Positions 1-9,422 of a DNA stretch of 64,000 nucleotides are shown one piece after another. The notes beneath the pieces are model-generated. The model was not told the origin of the DNA, searched no databases, and worked only from the letters and a program-made list of their open reading frames with translations. Where the stretch lies: the NCBI GenBank assembly GCA_910574205.1, contig CAJSYJ010000004.1, forward strand, positions 248,001 to 312,000. The letters are read 5' to 3'. Every line of letters starts with the position of its first letter. The stretch's first letter is position 1. Source of the DNA: Bacteroidales bacterium. Its GTDB lineage: Bacteria > Bacteroidota > Bacteroidia > Bacteroidales > Rikenellaceae. The translations under genes were made by a program, and so were the position numbers.

Positions 1-629
<629 letters not shown>

Positions 630-630
<1 letters not shown>

Positions 631-1514
631 TGCAGCTGACCGAGAACGATATACTGAGTCGCGTACGCAAGATCGAGATCAAGACGCGAGGATTGTCGGA
701 CGAGATATTCGCCGGCAAGTACCACACGGCCTTCCGCGGCCGCGGCATGTCGTTCGCCGAGGTCAGGGAGTATCGTGCCGGCGACGACGTGCGCGATATC
801 GACTGGAATGTCACGGCGCGCGCACGCAAACCCCATATCAAGGTATACGAGGAGGAGCGCGAGCTGACGATGATGCTCGCCGTCGACGTGTCGGCTTCGC
901 GCACGTTCGGCTCGACCGAGTACTCCAAGCAGAACGTCATGACCGAGATCGCCGCGACGCTGGCCTTCTCGGCATCGAAGAACAACGACAAGGTCGGCTG
1001 CATATTCTTCTCGGACCGCATCGAGAAGTTCATCCCGCCCAAGAAGGGCAAGAGTCATATCCTGACCATAATACGCGAGCTCGTGGGCTTCCGCCCCGAG
1101 TCCCGCGGCACCGCTCTCTCGCAGGCCCTGAGCTTTCTGGCGGGCGTGCAGAAGAAGCGCTGCACGACCTTCCTGCTGTCGGACTTCCTCGACTCGGAGG
1201 CCGACATTCCGCTTCTGGACGATGCGTTGAAGATAGCCTCGGCGCGCCACGACATAGTGGGCATACGGGTTACGGACGAGCGCGAAGCCTCGCTGCCCGA
1301 CGTGGGCATAATCGAGATGCGCGATTCGGAGACCGGCCGCCGCGTATGGCTCGACACTTCGTCGCGCCGCGTGAGGGAGCATTGGGCCGAGAGCTGGCGC
1401 AGAGGCAGCGAGAGGACGATGCAGATGCTGCGCCACCACCGTGTGGATGCGGCCGAGATAACCACGGGCGGCGACTATGTGGCCGAACTGATTAAACTTT
1501 TCAAACAGCGATGA
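630..1514 (+). CDS. DUF58 domain protein of the bat cluster
   Basis: A 294-residue DUF58 protein. The family signature is clear: the FRGRGMSFAEVREYRAGDD block near residues 37-55, then IDWNVTARARKPHIKVYEEE, followed by a VWA-like fold starting LAVDVSASRTFGS. An earlier in-frame start exists at 519, but it lies wholly inside moxR. The ATG at 630, which overlaps the moxR stop codon, is the sensible start. DUF58 proteins sit beside MoxR and VWA genes in many bacteria and are thought to be part of the same membrane-associated chaperone system; the biochemical role is not settled. The stop overlaps the next gene by 4 bp (ATGA). Confidence 0.92.
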
Positions 1515-2584
1515 AGACTATCCGTATAGCTGCCGGCGCTCTGTCCGCACTGCTCTGCTCGGTTGCGGCCGCATGGGGCGAACCGCCCAGAATCGAGGCG
1601 CGCTTCGAGCCGGATTCGATCGAGGTGGGCGACATGTTCGACTATGTGATCGACATAGACAAGGATCTGGTGCAGTCGCTCGGGCTGCCCGACTTCGGGT
1701 CGCAGCAGGGCGAGGAGTCGGCATTCGAGCTGGTCGAGGAGTTTGCGGCCGACACGCTGCTGGTCGACGGCCGCCACCTGCGTCTGAGAAAGCGATACCG
1801 TCTGGCGGCGTTCGATACGGGCGAGGTCGATCTGCTGCCGGCGATAACCTACTACGACAAGAACATCGACGGCGACACGATATACGCGCCCGACACCATA
1901 ACGCTGCACATAGCCTCCTACGAGGATCTCGACACGCTGCTGTTCCTGCGGGCCGACACGGCGACGATGAGCGTCAAGGTCGACTCGACGCTGGTAATGG
2001 ACAAGCTGCGCCGCACGGGCGTCGAGCGGCAGAAGCAGATGCCGTTCCGTTTCCGCGAGATACAGGACTATGTGATCTACGGCGCCATAGCGCTGGTGCT
2101 GCTGGCGCTGGCCGTGTGGCTTGGCATCGTGCTCTGGCGCCGCTACGGCCGTAAGATAGGCCGCGTGTTGAAGCCCTTGCCGCCGCTGCCGCCGCACGTG
2201 GTGGCCAACAAGGCGCTCGAAGAGCTGCACAACCGCAAGCTCTGGCAGAACGGCAAATATAAGCTATACTATACCTCCCTTACCACGATCCTGAGGCAGT
2301 ATATCGTCTCGCGTTTCGGCGTTGGAGCGTTGGAGATGACCTCCGACGAGATACTCGCGGCGCTCGCGGGTGCGGAGGATATTCCGGCCAAGAGCATGAT
2401 GGAGCTGAGCGTCGTGCTGCGGCAGGCCGATATGGTAAAGTTCGCCAAGGCCGAGCCCGATGCCGAGCAGAACGAGCAGAATTATCTGCGTGCCTACTAC
2501 TTCGTCGAGGAGACCAAGCGTGTCGAGCAGACGTCGGTCGAGGGCAAGCAGGATATTACCATTGAGACTAAAATCGACGATTAG
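1511..2584 (+). CDS. BatD-like membrane protein of the bat cluster
   Basis: A 357-residue protein. It has an N-terminal signal peptide (residues 1-22), then a periplasmic beta-rich domain opening IEARFEPDSIEVGDMFDY, which recalls the oxygen-tolerance/BatD repeats. One transmembrane helix lies near residues 190-210 (IYGAIALVLLALAVWLGIVL), followed by a cytoplasmic helical tail of about 145 residues rich in charged residues. A protein of this layout usually lies between the DUF58 gene and batA in Bacteroidales. The exact function is unknown. It could be grouped with DUF4381-type proteins; the assignment rests on topology and place in the operon. The ATG overlaps the previous stop codon. Confidence 0.75.
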   Translation: MKTIRIAAGALSALLCSVAAAWGEPPRIEARFEPDSIEVGDMFDYVIDIDKDLVQSLGLPDFGSQQGEESAFELVEEFAADTLLVDGRHLRLRKRYRLAAFDTGEVDLLPAITYYDKNIDGDTIYAPDTITLHIASYEDLDTLLFLRADTATMSVKVDSTLVMDKLRRTGVERQKQMPFRFREIQDYVIYGAIALVLLALAVWLGIVLWRRYGRKIGRVLKPLPPLPPHVVANKALEELHNRKLWQNGKYKLYYTSLTTILRQYIVSRFGVGALEMTSDEILAALAGAEDIPAKSMMELSVVLRQADMVKFAKAEPDAEQNEQNYLRAYYFVEETKRVEQTSVEGKQDITIETKIDD

Positions 2585-2587
2585 AGG

Positions 2588-3535
2588 ATGAAACGCTTAA
2601 TATATGTTTGTGTCGCGCTGCTGGTCATATCGGGCGTCGGCAACGACCTCGGGGCTCAGTATCTGCCCGAGCGGCGTGCGGTGCGCAAAGGCAACCGACA
2701 GTTCGAGCGGCACAACTACAAGAACAGCATAGACCGTTACGTCGAGGCGCTCGATGCCGATTCGACATGTTACGAGGCCCTCTATAATCTGGGCAACGCC
2801 TATTATCAGGCCAATCTGCACCGCGACAAGAACCCCAACAACTCGTTCCACTGGCGCGATGCCGACTCGATATTCGAGCGCATAGGATACGATACGCTGC
2901 TGGGGCGCGAGCGTCGCGCCGAGGCGTTGCGCAATCTGGGCGAGAGCCGTTTGACGCAGCAGCGATTCGAGGAGGCGTTGAAGGCGTTGAAGGAGTCGTT
3001 GAAACTCAACCCCTCCGACGCCGAGACCAAGTACGACTATATGCTCGCCAAGCGTATCGTCGACCAGCAGCGGCAGCAGCAACAGAATCAACAGGATCAG
3101 AATCAGAACCAAGATCGGAACGGCGGCGGTGGCGGCAACGGCGGCGGACAGAACGACCGCAACAACGACAACAACGACTCTGGCGATAATAAAAATGACG
3201 ACGATAAGGGCGGCGGCGACAAGCCCGATGATAACAAGCCCGACGAAAATAAGTCCGATGACAAAAATGACGGCAACGGAGAGGGCGACAAGCCCGATGA
3301 CCGTAGCAACGACGACCGTAACGGGGATGACGATAAGGACGACCGTAACGGCAACGGCGGGGACGACAGCGAGCGTGATCGCGGCGGCGAGAGCCCCGAG
3401 AGGCAGAAGAGCGGCATGAGCCGCGAGGAGCAGCAGCGCATGCTCGATGCCGTGCAGGCCGAGGAGGACAAGACGCAGGACAAGCTCAAAGAGAAGGGCA
3501 AGGGCGTGGTCGTAAGAGGTAAAAAGAATTGGTAA
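2588..3535 (+). CDS. TPR protein with long Asp/Asn/Gly-rich linker (BatC-like)
   Basis: A 315-residue exported protein (signal peptide ~1-24). Tetratricopeptide-like repeats occupy residues ~30-160: ALYNLGNAYYQANL and the canonical RFEEALKALKESLKLNPSD. A low-complexity stretch follows at ~165-275, first Gln/Asn-rich and then Asp/Asn/Gly/Lys-rich, and the tail is basic. BatC proteins of Bacteroides have the same TPR-plus-glutamine-rich design. The gene sits before batA, whereas batC is usually described after batB, so the name is given only as 'like'. The acidic linker may be disordered. The stop overlaps the batA start (TAATG). Confidence 0.8.
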   Translation: MKRLIYVCVALLVISGVGNDLGAQYLPERRAVRKGNRQFERHNYKNSIDRYVEALDADSTCYEALYNLGNAYYQANLHRDKNPNNSFHWRDADSIFERIGYDTLLGRERRAEALRNLGESRLTQQRFEEALKALKESLKLNPSDAETKYDYMLAKRIVDQQRQQQQNQQDQNQNQDRNGGGGGNGGGQNDRNNDNNDSGDNKNDDDKGGGDKPDDNKPDENKSDDKNDGNGEGDKPDDRSNDDRNGDDDKDDRNGNGGDDSERDRGGESPERQKSGMSREEQQRMLDAVQAEEDKTQDKLKEKGKGVVVRGKKNW

Positions 3536-4521
3536 TGAATTTCGCGAATCCCAACATACTGTGGCTGCTGGCGGTCATACCGCTGCTGGCGGCATATTAT
3601 ATATGGCAGTCGCGCAAGGGCGGTGCGGCGATCGTCATATCGACTCTCGCGGGTGCCGCGGGCGCTCCGCGCACGCTGCGCTACTGGCTGCGGCACGTGC
3701 CTGTCGCGTTGCGTCTGGCGGCGCTGGCGGCGCTCATCGTGGCATTGGCGCGCCCAAGAGACGTGAGCCACAATGTCGAAAGCTCGACAGAGGGTATCGA
3801 TATCGTGCTGGCGATAGATATCTCGGGCTCGATGCTCGCGCGCGACTTCAAGCCCGACCGCATCACGGCCGCCAAGCAGATAGCCGGAGAGTTCGTAGCC
3901 GACCGCTTCGGTGACCGGATAGGCGTGGTGGCGTTCGCCGGCGAGGCCTTCACGCAGTGCCCTCTTACGAGCGACCAGAACACCGTGCAGACGCTCCTTT
4001 CGCGCCTGCGCAGCGGCGTGATAGACGACGGTACGGCCATAGGCAACGGCCTTGCGACATCCATAAACCGACTCAGGGAGAGCGGCTCGAAATCCAAAGT
4101 CGTCATCCTGCTTACCGACGGCGTGAACAATGCCGGCCAGATATCGCCGGCCATGGCCTCGAAGATAGCCTACGATCAGGGGATAAAGGTCTATACGGTC
4201 GGCGTGGGCAAGCGCGGCAAGGCGCCCTATCCCATGATCGACATGTTCGGCAACCAGTCTTTCGCCATGGCCGACGTGGAGATCGACGAGGAGCTGCTGC
4301 GCTCGATCGCCGCCGAGACGGGCGGCGAGTATTTCCGTGCCGAGAACAACGATGCGCTCAAAAGCATATACGATCATATCGATACTTTGGAAAAGAGCAA
4401 GGTCGAGGTGGTGCACAGCACCCTATATACCGAGCTTTTCGGCCGCTGGATTGTGCTCGCCCTGCTGCTTCTGGCGGTGGAGTTGTTTTTGAGTAACTTT
4501 ATTTTGAGGAGGATACCGTAA
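3535..4521 (+). CDS. batA: BatA, membrane VWA-domain protein
   Basis: A 328-residue protein with two N-terminal membrane helices (residues ~8-24 and ~56-72), a von Willebrand A domain, and a C-terminal helix (GRWIVLALLLLAVELFL). The metal-ion-dependent adhesion site is intact: DISGS at 95-99, the downstream threonine in DDGTAIGNG, and an aspartate in LLTDGVNNAG. A TTG two codons upstream is also in frame, but the ATG at 3535 is coupled to the preceding stop codon and matches family N-termini. Bat proteins are linked to aerotolerance in Bacteroides fragilis. Together with BatB and MoxR they probably form a membrane complex. Confidence 0.93.
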   Translation: MNFANPNILWLLAVIPLLAAYYIWQSRKGGAAIVISTLAGAAGAPRTLRYWLRHVPVALRLAALAALIVALARPRDVSHNVESSTEGIDIVLAIDISGSMLARDFKPDRITAAKQIAGEFVADRFGDRIGVVAFAGEAFTQCPLTSDQNTVQTLLSRLRSGVIDDGTAIGNGLATSINRLRESGSKSKVVILLTDGVNNAGQISPAMASKIAYDQGIKVYTVGVGKRGKAPYPMIDMFGNQSFAMADVEIDEELLRSIAAETGGEYFRAENNDALKSIYDHIDTLEKSKVEVVHSTLYTELFGRWIVLALLLLAVELFLSNFILRRIP

Positions 4522-5564
4522 TGTTTCGATTCGCCGAACCCCAGTGGCTGTACGCTCTTACGGCCATACCTTTGATACTGCTCGTATTCTGGCTGTCGCA
4601 GAGGGCCAAGACGCGCCGTCTGGCGCGCTTCGGCAACTGCTCGACGCTCGCTGCGCTGATGCCCGACCGCTCGCCCCTGCGCGAATGGATCAAGACGGGT
4701 GTGCTGTGCGCCGCTCTGGGGCTTGTCATCGTTGCCGCCGCACGGCCGCAGGTAGGCTCGCGCCTTCGCGAAGTGGAGGTCGAGGGGCGCGAGATGATGT
4801 TTGTCGTCGACGTCTCCAACTCGATGTCGGCCGACGACGTCAAACCCTCGCGCATAGAGAGGACCAAGCATGCCATAGGGCAGCTCTTGGAGCGGCTCGC
4901 CGACGACCGCATAGGCGTGATCGTATTCGCCGGCGAAGCTCAGGTGCAGCTGCCGATAACCTCCGACTACAAAATGGCGCAATCTTTCGTCAGGCGCATA
5001 TCGCCCTCTATGATCGCCGATCAGGGCACCGACATAGGTGCGGCATTGGAGTTGGCGCAGCTGTCGTTTTCGAGCGATACGCACCGCAGCGACTCGCGCG
5101 TGATAATACTTATAACCGACGGCGAGACCCACGATGAGCGGAGCCTCGAAGCCGCACGCGCCGCGGCCGGGCAGGGCATACGCATATGCACGATCGGTAT
5201 AGGTACGCCCGAGGGCGTGCTGCTCTCGATCGACGGCGAGTATGTCAAGGACGACGAGGGGCAGATGGTGGTTACGAAGCTCAACGAGGAGCTTCTGTCC
5301 GATATAGCCGCCGAGACGGACGGCATATACGCACGCTCGACCAACCGTTCGTTCGGTCTGGACGAGATCATGGCGCAGCTGGATGCCATGCAGGGCAGCG
5401 AGCTTACTCTACGGTCGTTCGCCGAGTTCGACGAACAGTATCAATATTTTCTTGCGGCCGGTATTTTGCTGCTGGTCATAGAGATGCTCGTTCTCGGCCG
5501 CCGCAATCCGCTGCTGCGCGGAATATCGCTTTTCGGCCGTCGCGACGAACCCGACTCCGAGTGA
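4521..5564 (+). CDS. batB: BatB, membrane VWA-domain protein
   Basis: A 347-residue paralogue of the preceding protein with the same topology: two N-terminal helices (~9-25, ~58-74), a VWA domain and a C-terminal helix (FLAAGILLLVIEMLVL). The MIDAS reads DVSNS at 97-101, the Asn variant usual for BatB. TDIGAAL and IITDGETHD complete it. The ATG overlaps the batA stop (TAATG). This is the last gene of the cluster. No batD or batE homologue follows; the next gene is on the other strand, 25 bp away. No clear intrinsic terminator lies in the short convergent gap. Confidence 0.93.
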   Translation: MFRFAEPQWLYALTAIPLILLVFWLSQRAKTRRLARFGNCSTLAALMPDRSPLREWIKTGVLCAALGLVIVAAARPQVGSRLREVEVEGREMMFVVDVSNSMSADDVKPSRIERTKHAIGQLLERLADDRIGVIVFAGEAQVQLPITSDYKMAQSFVRRISPSMIADQGTDIGAALELAQLSFSSDTHRSDSRVIILITDGETHDERSLEAARAAAGQGIRICTIGIGTPEGVLLSIDGEYVKDDEGQMVVTKLNEELLSDIAAETDGIYARSTNRSFGLDEIMAQLDAMQGSELTLRSFAEFDEQYQYFLAAGILLLVIEMLVLGRRNPLLRGISLFGRRDEPDSE

Positions 5565-5589
5565 TGTCGGCGCCGCACAGCCGCAGGCC

Positions 5590-7044
5590 CTACCGCTCTA
5601 CCGTGACGGAGAATATGTCGTGACGGTCGAGCGCGAGCCAGTATCCTATCGCCAGATCGCGTACATACTGCCAGTATTCGGGCGTGTCGGCGCCGTAGAG
5701 CTCCACGCCGCGGCGGCAGTCGCGACGTATGCGGTCGGCATACTCCTCTTTGAGCGATATGCGTATGGTGTCGTCCTTGAAGCGGAATGTAGCCTCGGGG
5801 CGCGGCGTGTCGGTGTCGGCGATAGTTATCAGCCCGTGGCCGAGAGTCGAGCCGGTGGCGGTCTGCAATCCGTCGTTCAGGCAGCTTACGGGCGGCTGCG
5901 ATCCCGCCATGCTCACTACCTCGAAGTCGTCGACGCCGATATCGAACCACTCGCGGGCGCGTATTCCCATTTTCACTCCTATGGTGGCATAGATGCCCAG
6001 ATGACCGTGCAGCTCGTTGGTCAGCACGGCGGCTCGCCATTCGTTGCTGCCGTGGCGCCGCAGCGCCTCGTCGATGATAGGCTTCACGTCGTCGGCATAG
6101 AGCGCCTCCTCGGTCGGAAAGCCGTAGAGCACGCGGCTCTCGGCATCGGGACGGCCGCGCAGTATTTCCAGCAGAGCCTCTTCGACCGTGCTGCGGTCGA
6201 CATCGTCTGCGAGCGTGTAAAGCGTGACGCTGCCTGCGGCGGGGTGTGCGGCGAGCAGCTCGGGGCGGAACAGCAGAAGCAGCGTCTGCTCGTCCCAGTG
6301 GCATAGGTGGTGCCTGTCGATCAGTTCGGACAGAGGCTCGCACAGGTGCGATGCGCATATGCGCCCGGCATAGCGCGAGGGTATGTCTGCGACAGACTCG
6401 ATGAAGGTGCGGCGCACCGGCAGCTCGCGTCCGCCGGCCGAGACGATGTCGATGCGGATGCCGCAGCCGAGCAGATGCCGCGCCGCCTCGGGGTCGGCCT
6501 CGTAGTTGGCGCCCCGTCCTGTCGTCTTATCGTCGTACCATACCACGCGTTCGATGCGCGGCATCAGCTCCGGATAGCGTGTGGCGAGGTCGCAGAGGTT
6601 GGTAAGCGCGCCCAGAGCGAGGATCGTGACGGGCTCCGACTCCCGCTCTATGGTGCGGCGCATAAGCTCGACGGCGGGCGTGAAGGTGCGGCTTTCGCAC
6701 TGTTGTCCCCAGTCGACGCGCTCGGAGCGGCTGCGCCAGCGCGGTGCCGGCTTGCAGACAGCCCGCCCTTCGCCCACGGGGATGCCTTCGTGATAAAACT
6801 CTTCGAGCATGGCCGCGACGCATTGCGCCGTGCGCCGCGGACTCTGAGCGCCGTCGGAGCTGACTACGGCCATGACCTCGGCGCGGTTGTCCGAGAGCAG
6901 CATGCACAGCGTGCGCAGATCGTCGGCCGCACCGTCGGTGTCGACTATTACGTGGAATAACGCCTTGCCCGAGTGCGCCGATGCTCCGACCGCGAGCAAT
7001 ACTGTTGCAGCTGCGGCCGCAAGTCTTTGAAGTGATGTTTTCAT
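5590..7044 (-). CDS. Secreted nucleoside hydrolase fused to FmdE-like domain
   Basis: A 484-residue protein with a signal peptide (residues 1-24). Residues ~28-300 form an inosine-uridine nucleoside hydrolase fold. The calcium-binding motif is DTDGAADD at 35-42, a variant of DTDPGxDD, and LALGALTNL at ~142-150 is the second hallmark. The late HWDEQTLL at 249-256 fills the usual C-terminal Asp position. Residues ~330-450 match the FmdE (formylmethanofuran dehydrogenase subunit E-like) family: HGHLGIYATIGVKMG at 346-360, PPVSCLNDGLQ at 385-394 and TGSTLGHG at 397-404. Nucleoside hydrolases cleave the N-glycosidic bond of ribonucleosides; export suggests salvage in the periplasm. What the second domain does here is unknown. 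Confidence 0.85.
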   Translation of the reverse strand: MKTSLQRLAAAAATVLLAVGASAHSGKALFHVIVDTDGAADDLRTLCMLLSDNRAEVMAVVSSDGAQSPRRTAQCVAAMLEEFYHEGIPVGEGRAVCKPAPRWRSRSERVDWGQQCESRTFTPAVELMRRTIERESEPVTILALGALTNLCDLATRYPELMPRIERVVWYDDKTTGRGANYEADPEAARHLLGCGIRIDIVSAGGRELPVRRTFIESVADIPSRYAGRICASHLCEPLSELIDRHHLCHWDEQTLLLLFRPELLAAHPAAGSVTLYTLADDVDRSTVEEALLEILRGRPDAESRVLYGFPTEEALYADDVKPIIDEALRRHGSNEWRAAVLTNELHGHLGIYATIGVKMGIRAREWFDIGVDDFEVVSMAGSQPPVSCLNDGLQTATGSTLGHGLITIADTDTPRPEATFRFKDDTIRISLKEEYADRIRRDCRRGVELYGADTPEYWQYVRDLAIGYWLALDRHDIFSVTVER

Positions 7045-7501
7045 GATATGTCGTCTTTTTTTTCTGCGCTGTGTCCTGCTGCAATTACAGTGCCTATACC
7101 TAATGTATTACGAGCGGTGCGACCGGTTCGGGGCATGCGGGATGCGACGGCCTTGCATCTCTGCCGGCCGCAGCTACGGCTTGTGCCGTTTTACAAATTG
7201 TACTCCACCCCGAACCCCTCCCTCGGGAGGGGCTTTTGTCGCTCGCTCCACTCGCTCCGGGTGCGTGAATTTTGTATTTTATGTCCGACTTGCCTTGGCT
7301 CGGCAAAATACAAGTAAACTTGCTTTTGCCCTCGCTTATACGTATCTTTGACTTCGTCGAAGATACTTCGCCTCAACAAAATTGCAAACAAGTTTGCTTT
7401 TGTTTTCGGCTTATACGTACTCTGGCTTCGCCGAAGATACTGCCGCTCGGCAAAATACAAGTAAACTTGCTTTTGCCCTCGCTTATACGTATCTTTGCCC
7501 T
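7045..7501. repeat. Intergenic region with ~74-bp promoter-bearing tandem repeats
   Basis: No gene is seen in these 457 bases. A perfect 52-base direct repeat occupies 7299-7350 and 7446-7497, with a diverged middle copy at about 7372-7428, giving a period of ~74 bp. Each intact unit ends in TATCTTTG, a Bacteroidota -7 box (7343-7350 and 7490-7497). In the first unit the box is half of an imperfect palindrome, GTATCTTTGAC ttc GTCGAAGATAC, so a similar box (TATCTTCG) also reads leftward. The last copy drives the LytS-type kinase. The stretch 7045-7290 holds nothing recognisable except a small GC-rich inverted repeat near 7218-7232. Confidence 0.85.
7490..7497 (+). promoter_or_regulatory. -7 promoter box for the LytS-type kinase
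   Basis: TATCTTTG ends four bases before the ATG at 7502. In this phylum transcription starts a few bases after the box, so the message would have almost no leader. Confidence 0.7.
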
Positions 7502-8548
7502 ATGAAGATATCGAAGAAGACAAGCATAGGCGAAAACCTGTTCTACACGTTCGTGTGGGCGGCGATATTTCTCGTGCCGATACTCAACTCGCAGCTGATG
7601 TCGGAGCTGCACATCAACTTCAACAACGTCGTTATATCGTGGGGAAAGATAGCTCCCTATTTCGTGGTCTTCCTGCTGAACAACTGGCTGCTGGCACCGC
7701 AGCTGCTGCTGCGCAACAAGCGCGTGTGGTATATCGCTGCCATACTGGTCATGCTGGCGGCGATATTCGGCGGAATACAGGCGTGGAACTACCGTTACTG
7801 GCAGACGATAGAGGTGTTGCAGTACAAGGCGTCGTTCTCCGATTTGGAGTGGTATTGGAACGTGGTTCTGGGTGTGTTGATGGTCGGCACCAACTCCATG
7901 ATAAAGCTCTATTATAGGGCGCTGGAAACCGAGCAGCGCATGCTCGTCATGCACCGCCATAACATGCAGGCGCAGATGGATTATCTGAAATACCAGATCA
8001 ATCCCCACTTCTTCATGAACACGCTTAACAACATACACGCCATGATCGACTTCGACTCGCAGACTGCCAAAAGGTGCGTCATCGAGCTATCGAAGATGAT
8101 GCGTTACGTGCTCTACGACACCGACAGCGACCGCACCACGCTTGACAAGGAGATACAATTCGTGGGCAACTACATAGAGCTGATGCGGATACGTTATGTC
8201 GACGATGTAGACATACGTTTCGAACACCCCTCTGCGACGGTGGCTCGCGGGGTGGTCGTGCCGCCGCTGCTGCTTATCGTCTTCGTCGAGAATGCCTTCA
8301 AGCACGGCGTGAGCTACGATGCTCCGTCATTCATACATATCGATATAAGTCTGGCGGGGGGAGAGCTGCGCTACCGTGTGGTCAACAGCCGCCACAAGAG
8401 GCAGGAGAAGCGCGGCGGCGTGGGGCTGGAAAACGTGCGCAAGCGTCTTTCGCTGCTCTTCGGCAAGCGTCATACGCTTGCGATAGATACCTCGCGCGAG
8501 GATGTATATGAAATCAACCTTTCAATACCGGTAAAGAATCATGGTTAG
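7502..8548 (+). CDS. LytS/YehU-type sensor histidine kinase
   Basis: A 348-residue membrane kinase. Four hydrophobic segments occupy residues ~12-140 (for example FVWAAIFLVPILNSQL and YIAAILVMLAAIFGGI). The His_kinase domain follows, with the phospho-acceptor signature QINPHFFMNTLNNIHAM, then a GHKL ATPase domain with the N box VENAFKHGVS and the G box GGVGLENVRKRL. The start at 7502 is preferred over an in-frame codon at 7382: the -7 box at 7490-7497 would leave the upstream codons untranscribed, and those codons are repeat DNA. The 3' end overlaps the LytTR regulator by 8 bp, a typical cognate pair. Confidence 0.92.
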   Translation: MKISKKTSIGENLFYTFVWAAIFLVPILNSQLMSELHINFNNVVISWGKIAPYFVVFLLNNWLLAPQLLLRNKRVWYIAAILVMLAAIFGGIQAWNYRYWQTIEVLQYKASFSDLEWYWNVVLGVLMVGTNSMIKLYYRALETEQRMLVMHRHNMQAQMDYLKYQINPHFFMNTLNNIHAMIDFDSQTAKRCVIELSKMMRYVLYDTDSDRTTLDKEIQFVGNYIELMRIRYVDDVDIRFEHPSATVARGVVVPPLLLIVFVENAFKHGVSYDAPSFIHIDISLAGGELRYRVVNSRHKRQEKRGGVGLENVRKRLSLLFGKRHTLAIDTSREDVYEINLSIPVKNHG

Positions 8549-9269
8549 GTGCGTTGCAGTAGACGACGAGCCTCTGGCTCTGCGTCAGATAAAGGAGTAT
8601 ATAGCACGGACCCCGTCGCTCGAACTGGTGGCTGCATGCCGCAGCGCTTCGCAGGCGCGCGACGTGCTCGACCGGGAGGATGCGGATCTGCTGTTCGTCG
8701 ATATCGACATGCCCGATCAGAACGGTCTCGACTTCGTAGGTTCGCTCGACGGGTTCCGCTTCGTGATATTCACGACCGCCTACTCGGAATTTGCCATAGA
8801 CGGCTTCAAGCTCAATGCGATAGACTACCTGCTCAAACCGTTCGGCTATGACGAGTTTCTTAAAGCCGTCGATAAGGCCGTGTCGCTCAAAGAGCTTATC
8901 GAGCGCAGCCGCAGCGCCGATGAGGCTCGGCAGGAGGAGGCTGCGGTGGAGGATCGCGAGTTTCTCTCGGTCAGGGCAGACTATCGCACCATGCTGGTGC
9001 GCATAAGTGACATAGTGTATTTGGAGAGCGTAGGCGAATACGTGCGTCTGCATATCGCCGGCTCGTCGCCCATAGTGACGCTGTTTCGTCTGAAAAACAT
9101 GGAGACGACGCTGCCCGCCGACAGCTTCATGCGGGTACACCGCTCCTACATAGTCAACCTTAGACGCATCACGGGTTATGCCAAGGGGCGTATCTACTTC
9201 GACGGCGACGAGTATGTCCCTCTGGGCGAGAAGTACAGGGAGCAGTTTCTGAAATACATAGACAAGTAG
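8541..9269 (+). CDS. LytTR-family response regulator
   Basis: A 242-residue protein. The receiver domain (1-~120) has the acidic pair DDE near the start, the phosphorylated Asp in FVDIDMPDQNG and the conserved Lys in LLKPFGYDEF. A LytTR DNA-binding domain occupies ~150-240 (FLSVRADYRTMLVRISDIVYLESVGEYV, then FMRVHRSYIVNLRRI). LytTR regulators bind short direct repeats; the target genes are not evident from the window. It begins inside the kinase gene, so the two are translated together. A strong hairpin downstream ends the unit. Confidence 0.94.
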   Translation: MVRCVAVDDEPLALRQIKEYIARTPSLELVAACRSASQARDVLDREDADLLFVDIDMPDQNGLDFVGSLDGFRFVIFTTAYSEFAIDGFKLNAIDYLLKPFGYDEFLKAVDKAVSLKELIERSRSADEARQEEAAVEDREFLSVRADYRTMLVRISDIVYLESVGEYVRLHIAGSSPIVTLFRLKNMETTLPADSFMRVHRSYIVNLRRITGYAKGRIYFDGDEYVPLGEKYREQFLKYIDK

Positions 9270-9344
9270 GAGTCGCCGTCTTCCTGCCGCTGCATTAGGG
9301 CGCCGCATATAGCGCCGCGTGCGCGACTGTACGGGCGTAGCGTA

Positions 9345-9382
9345 AACGACCCCCGCCGGAGCAGAGTCCGGCGGGGGTCGTT
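9345..9382. terminator. Bidirectional hairpin terminator
   Basis: A perfect 16-bp stem (9345-9360 with 9367-9382) and a 6-base loop separate the convergent LytTR and nfnB genes. The T-rich ends on both sides are short. Confidence 0.75.
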
Positions 9383-9422
9383 CTTTCGGGTCGCCTTTCG
9401 GCCGGTCTTTCGTCGTGCGAGG

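Noticed and set aside
7382-7501. N-terminal extension of the LytS-type kinase
   Set aside because: It would translate the promoter repeat; the -7 box lies inside it.
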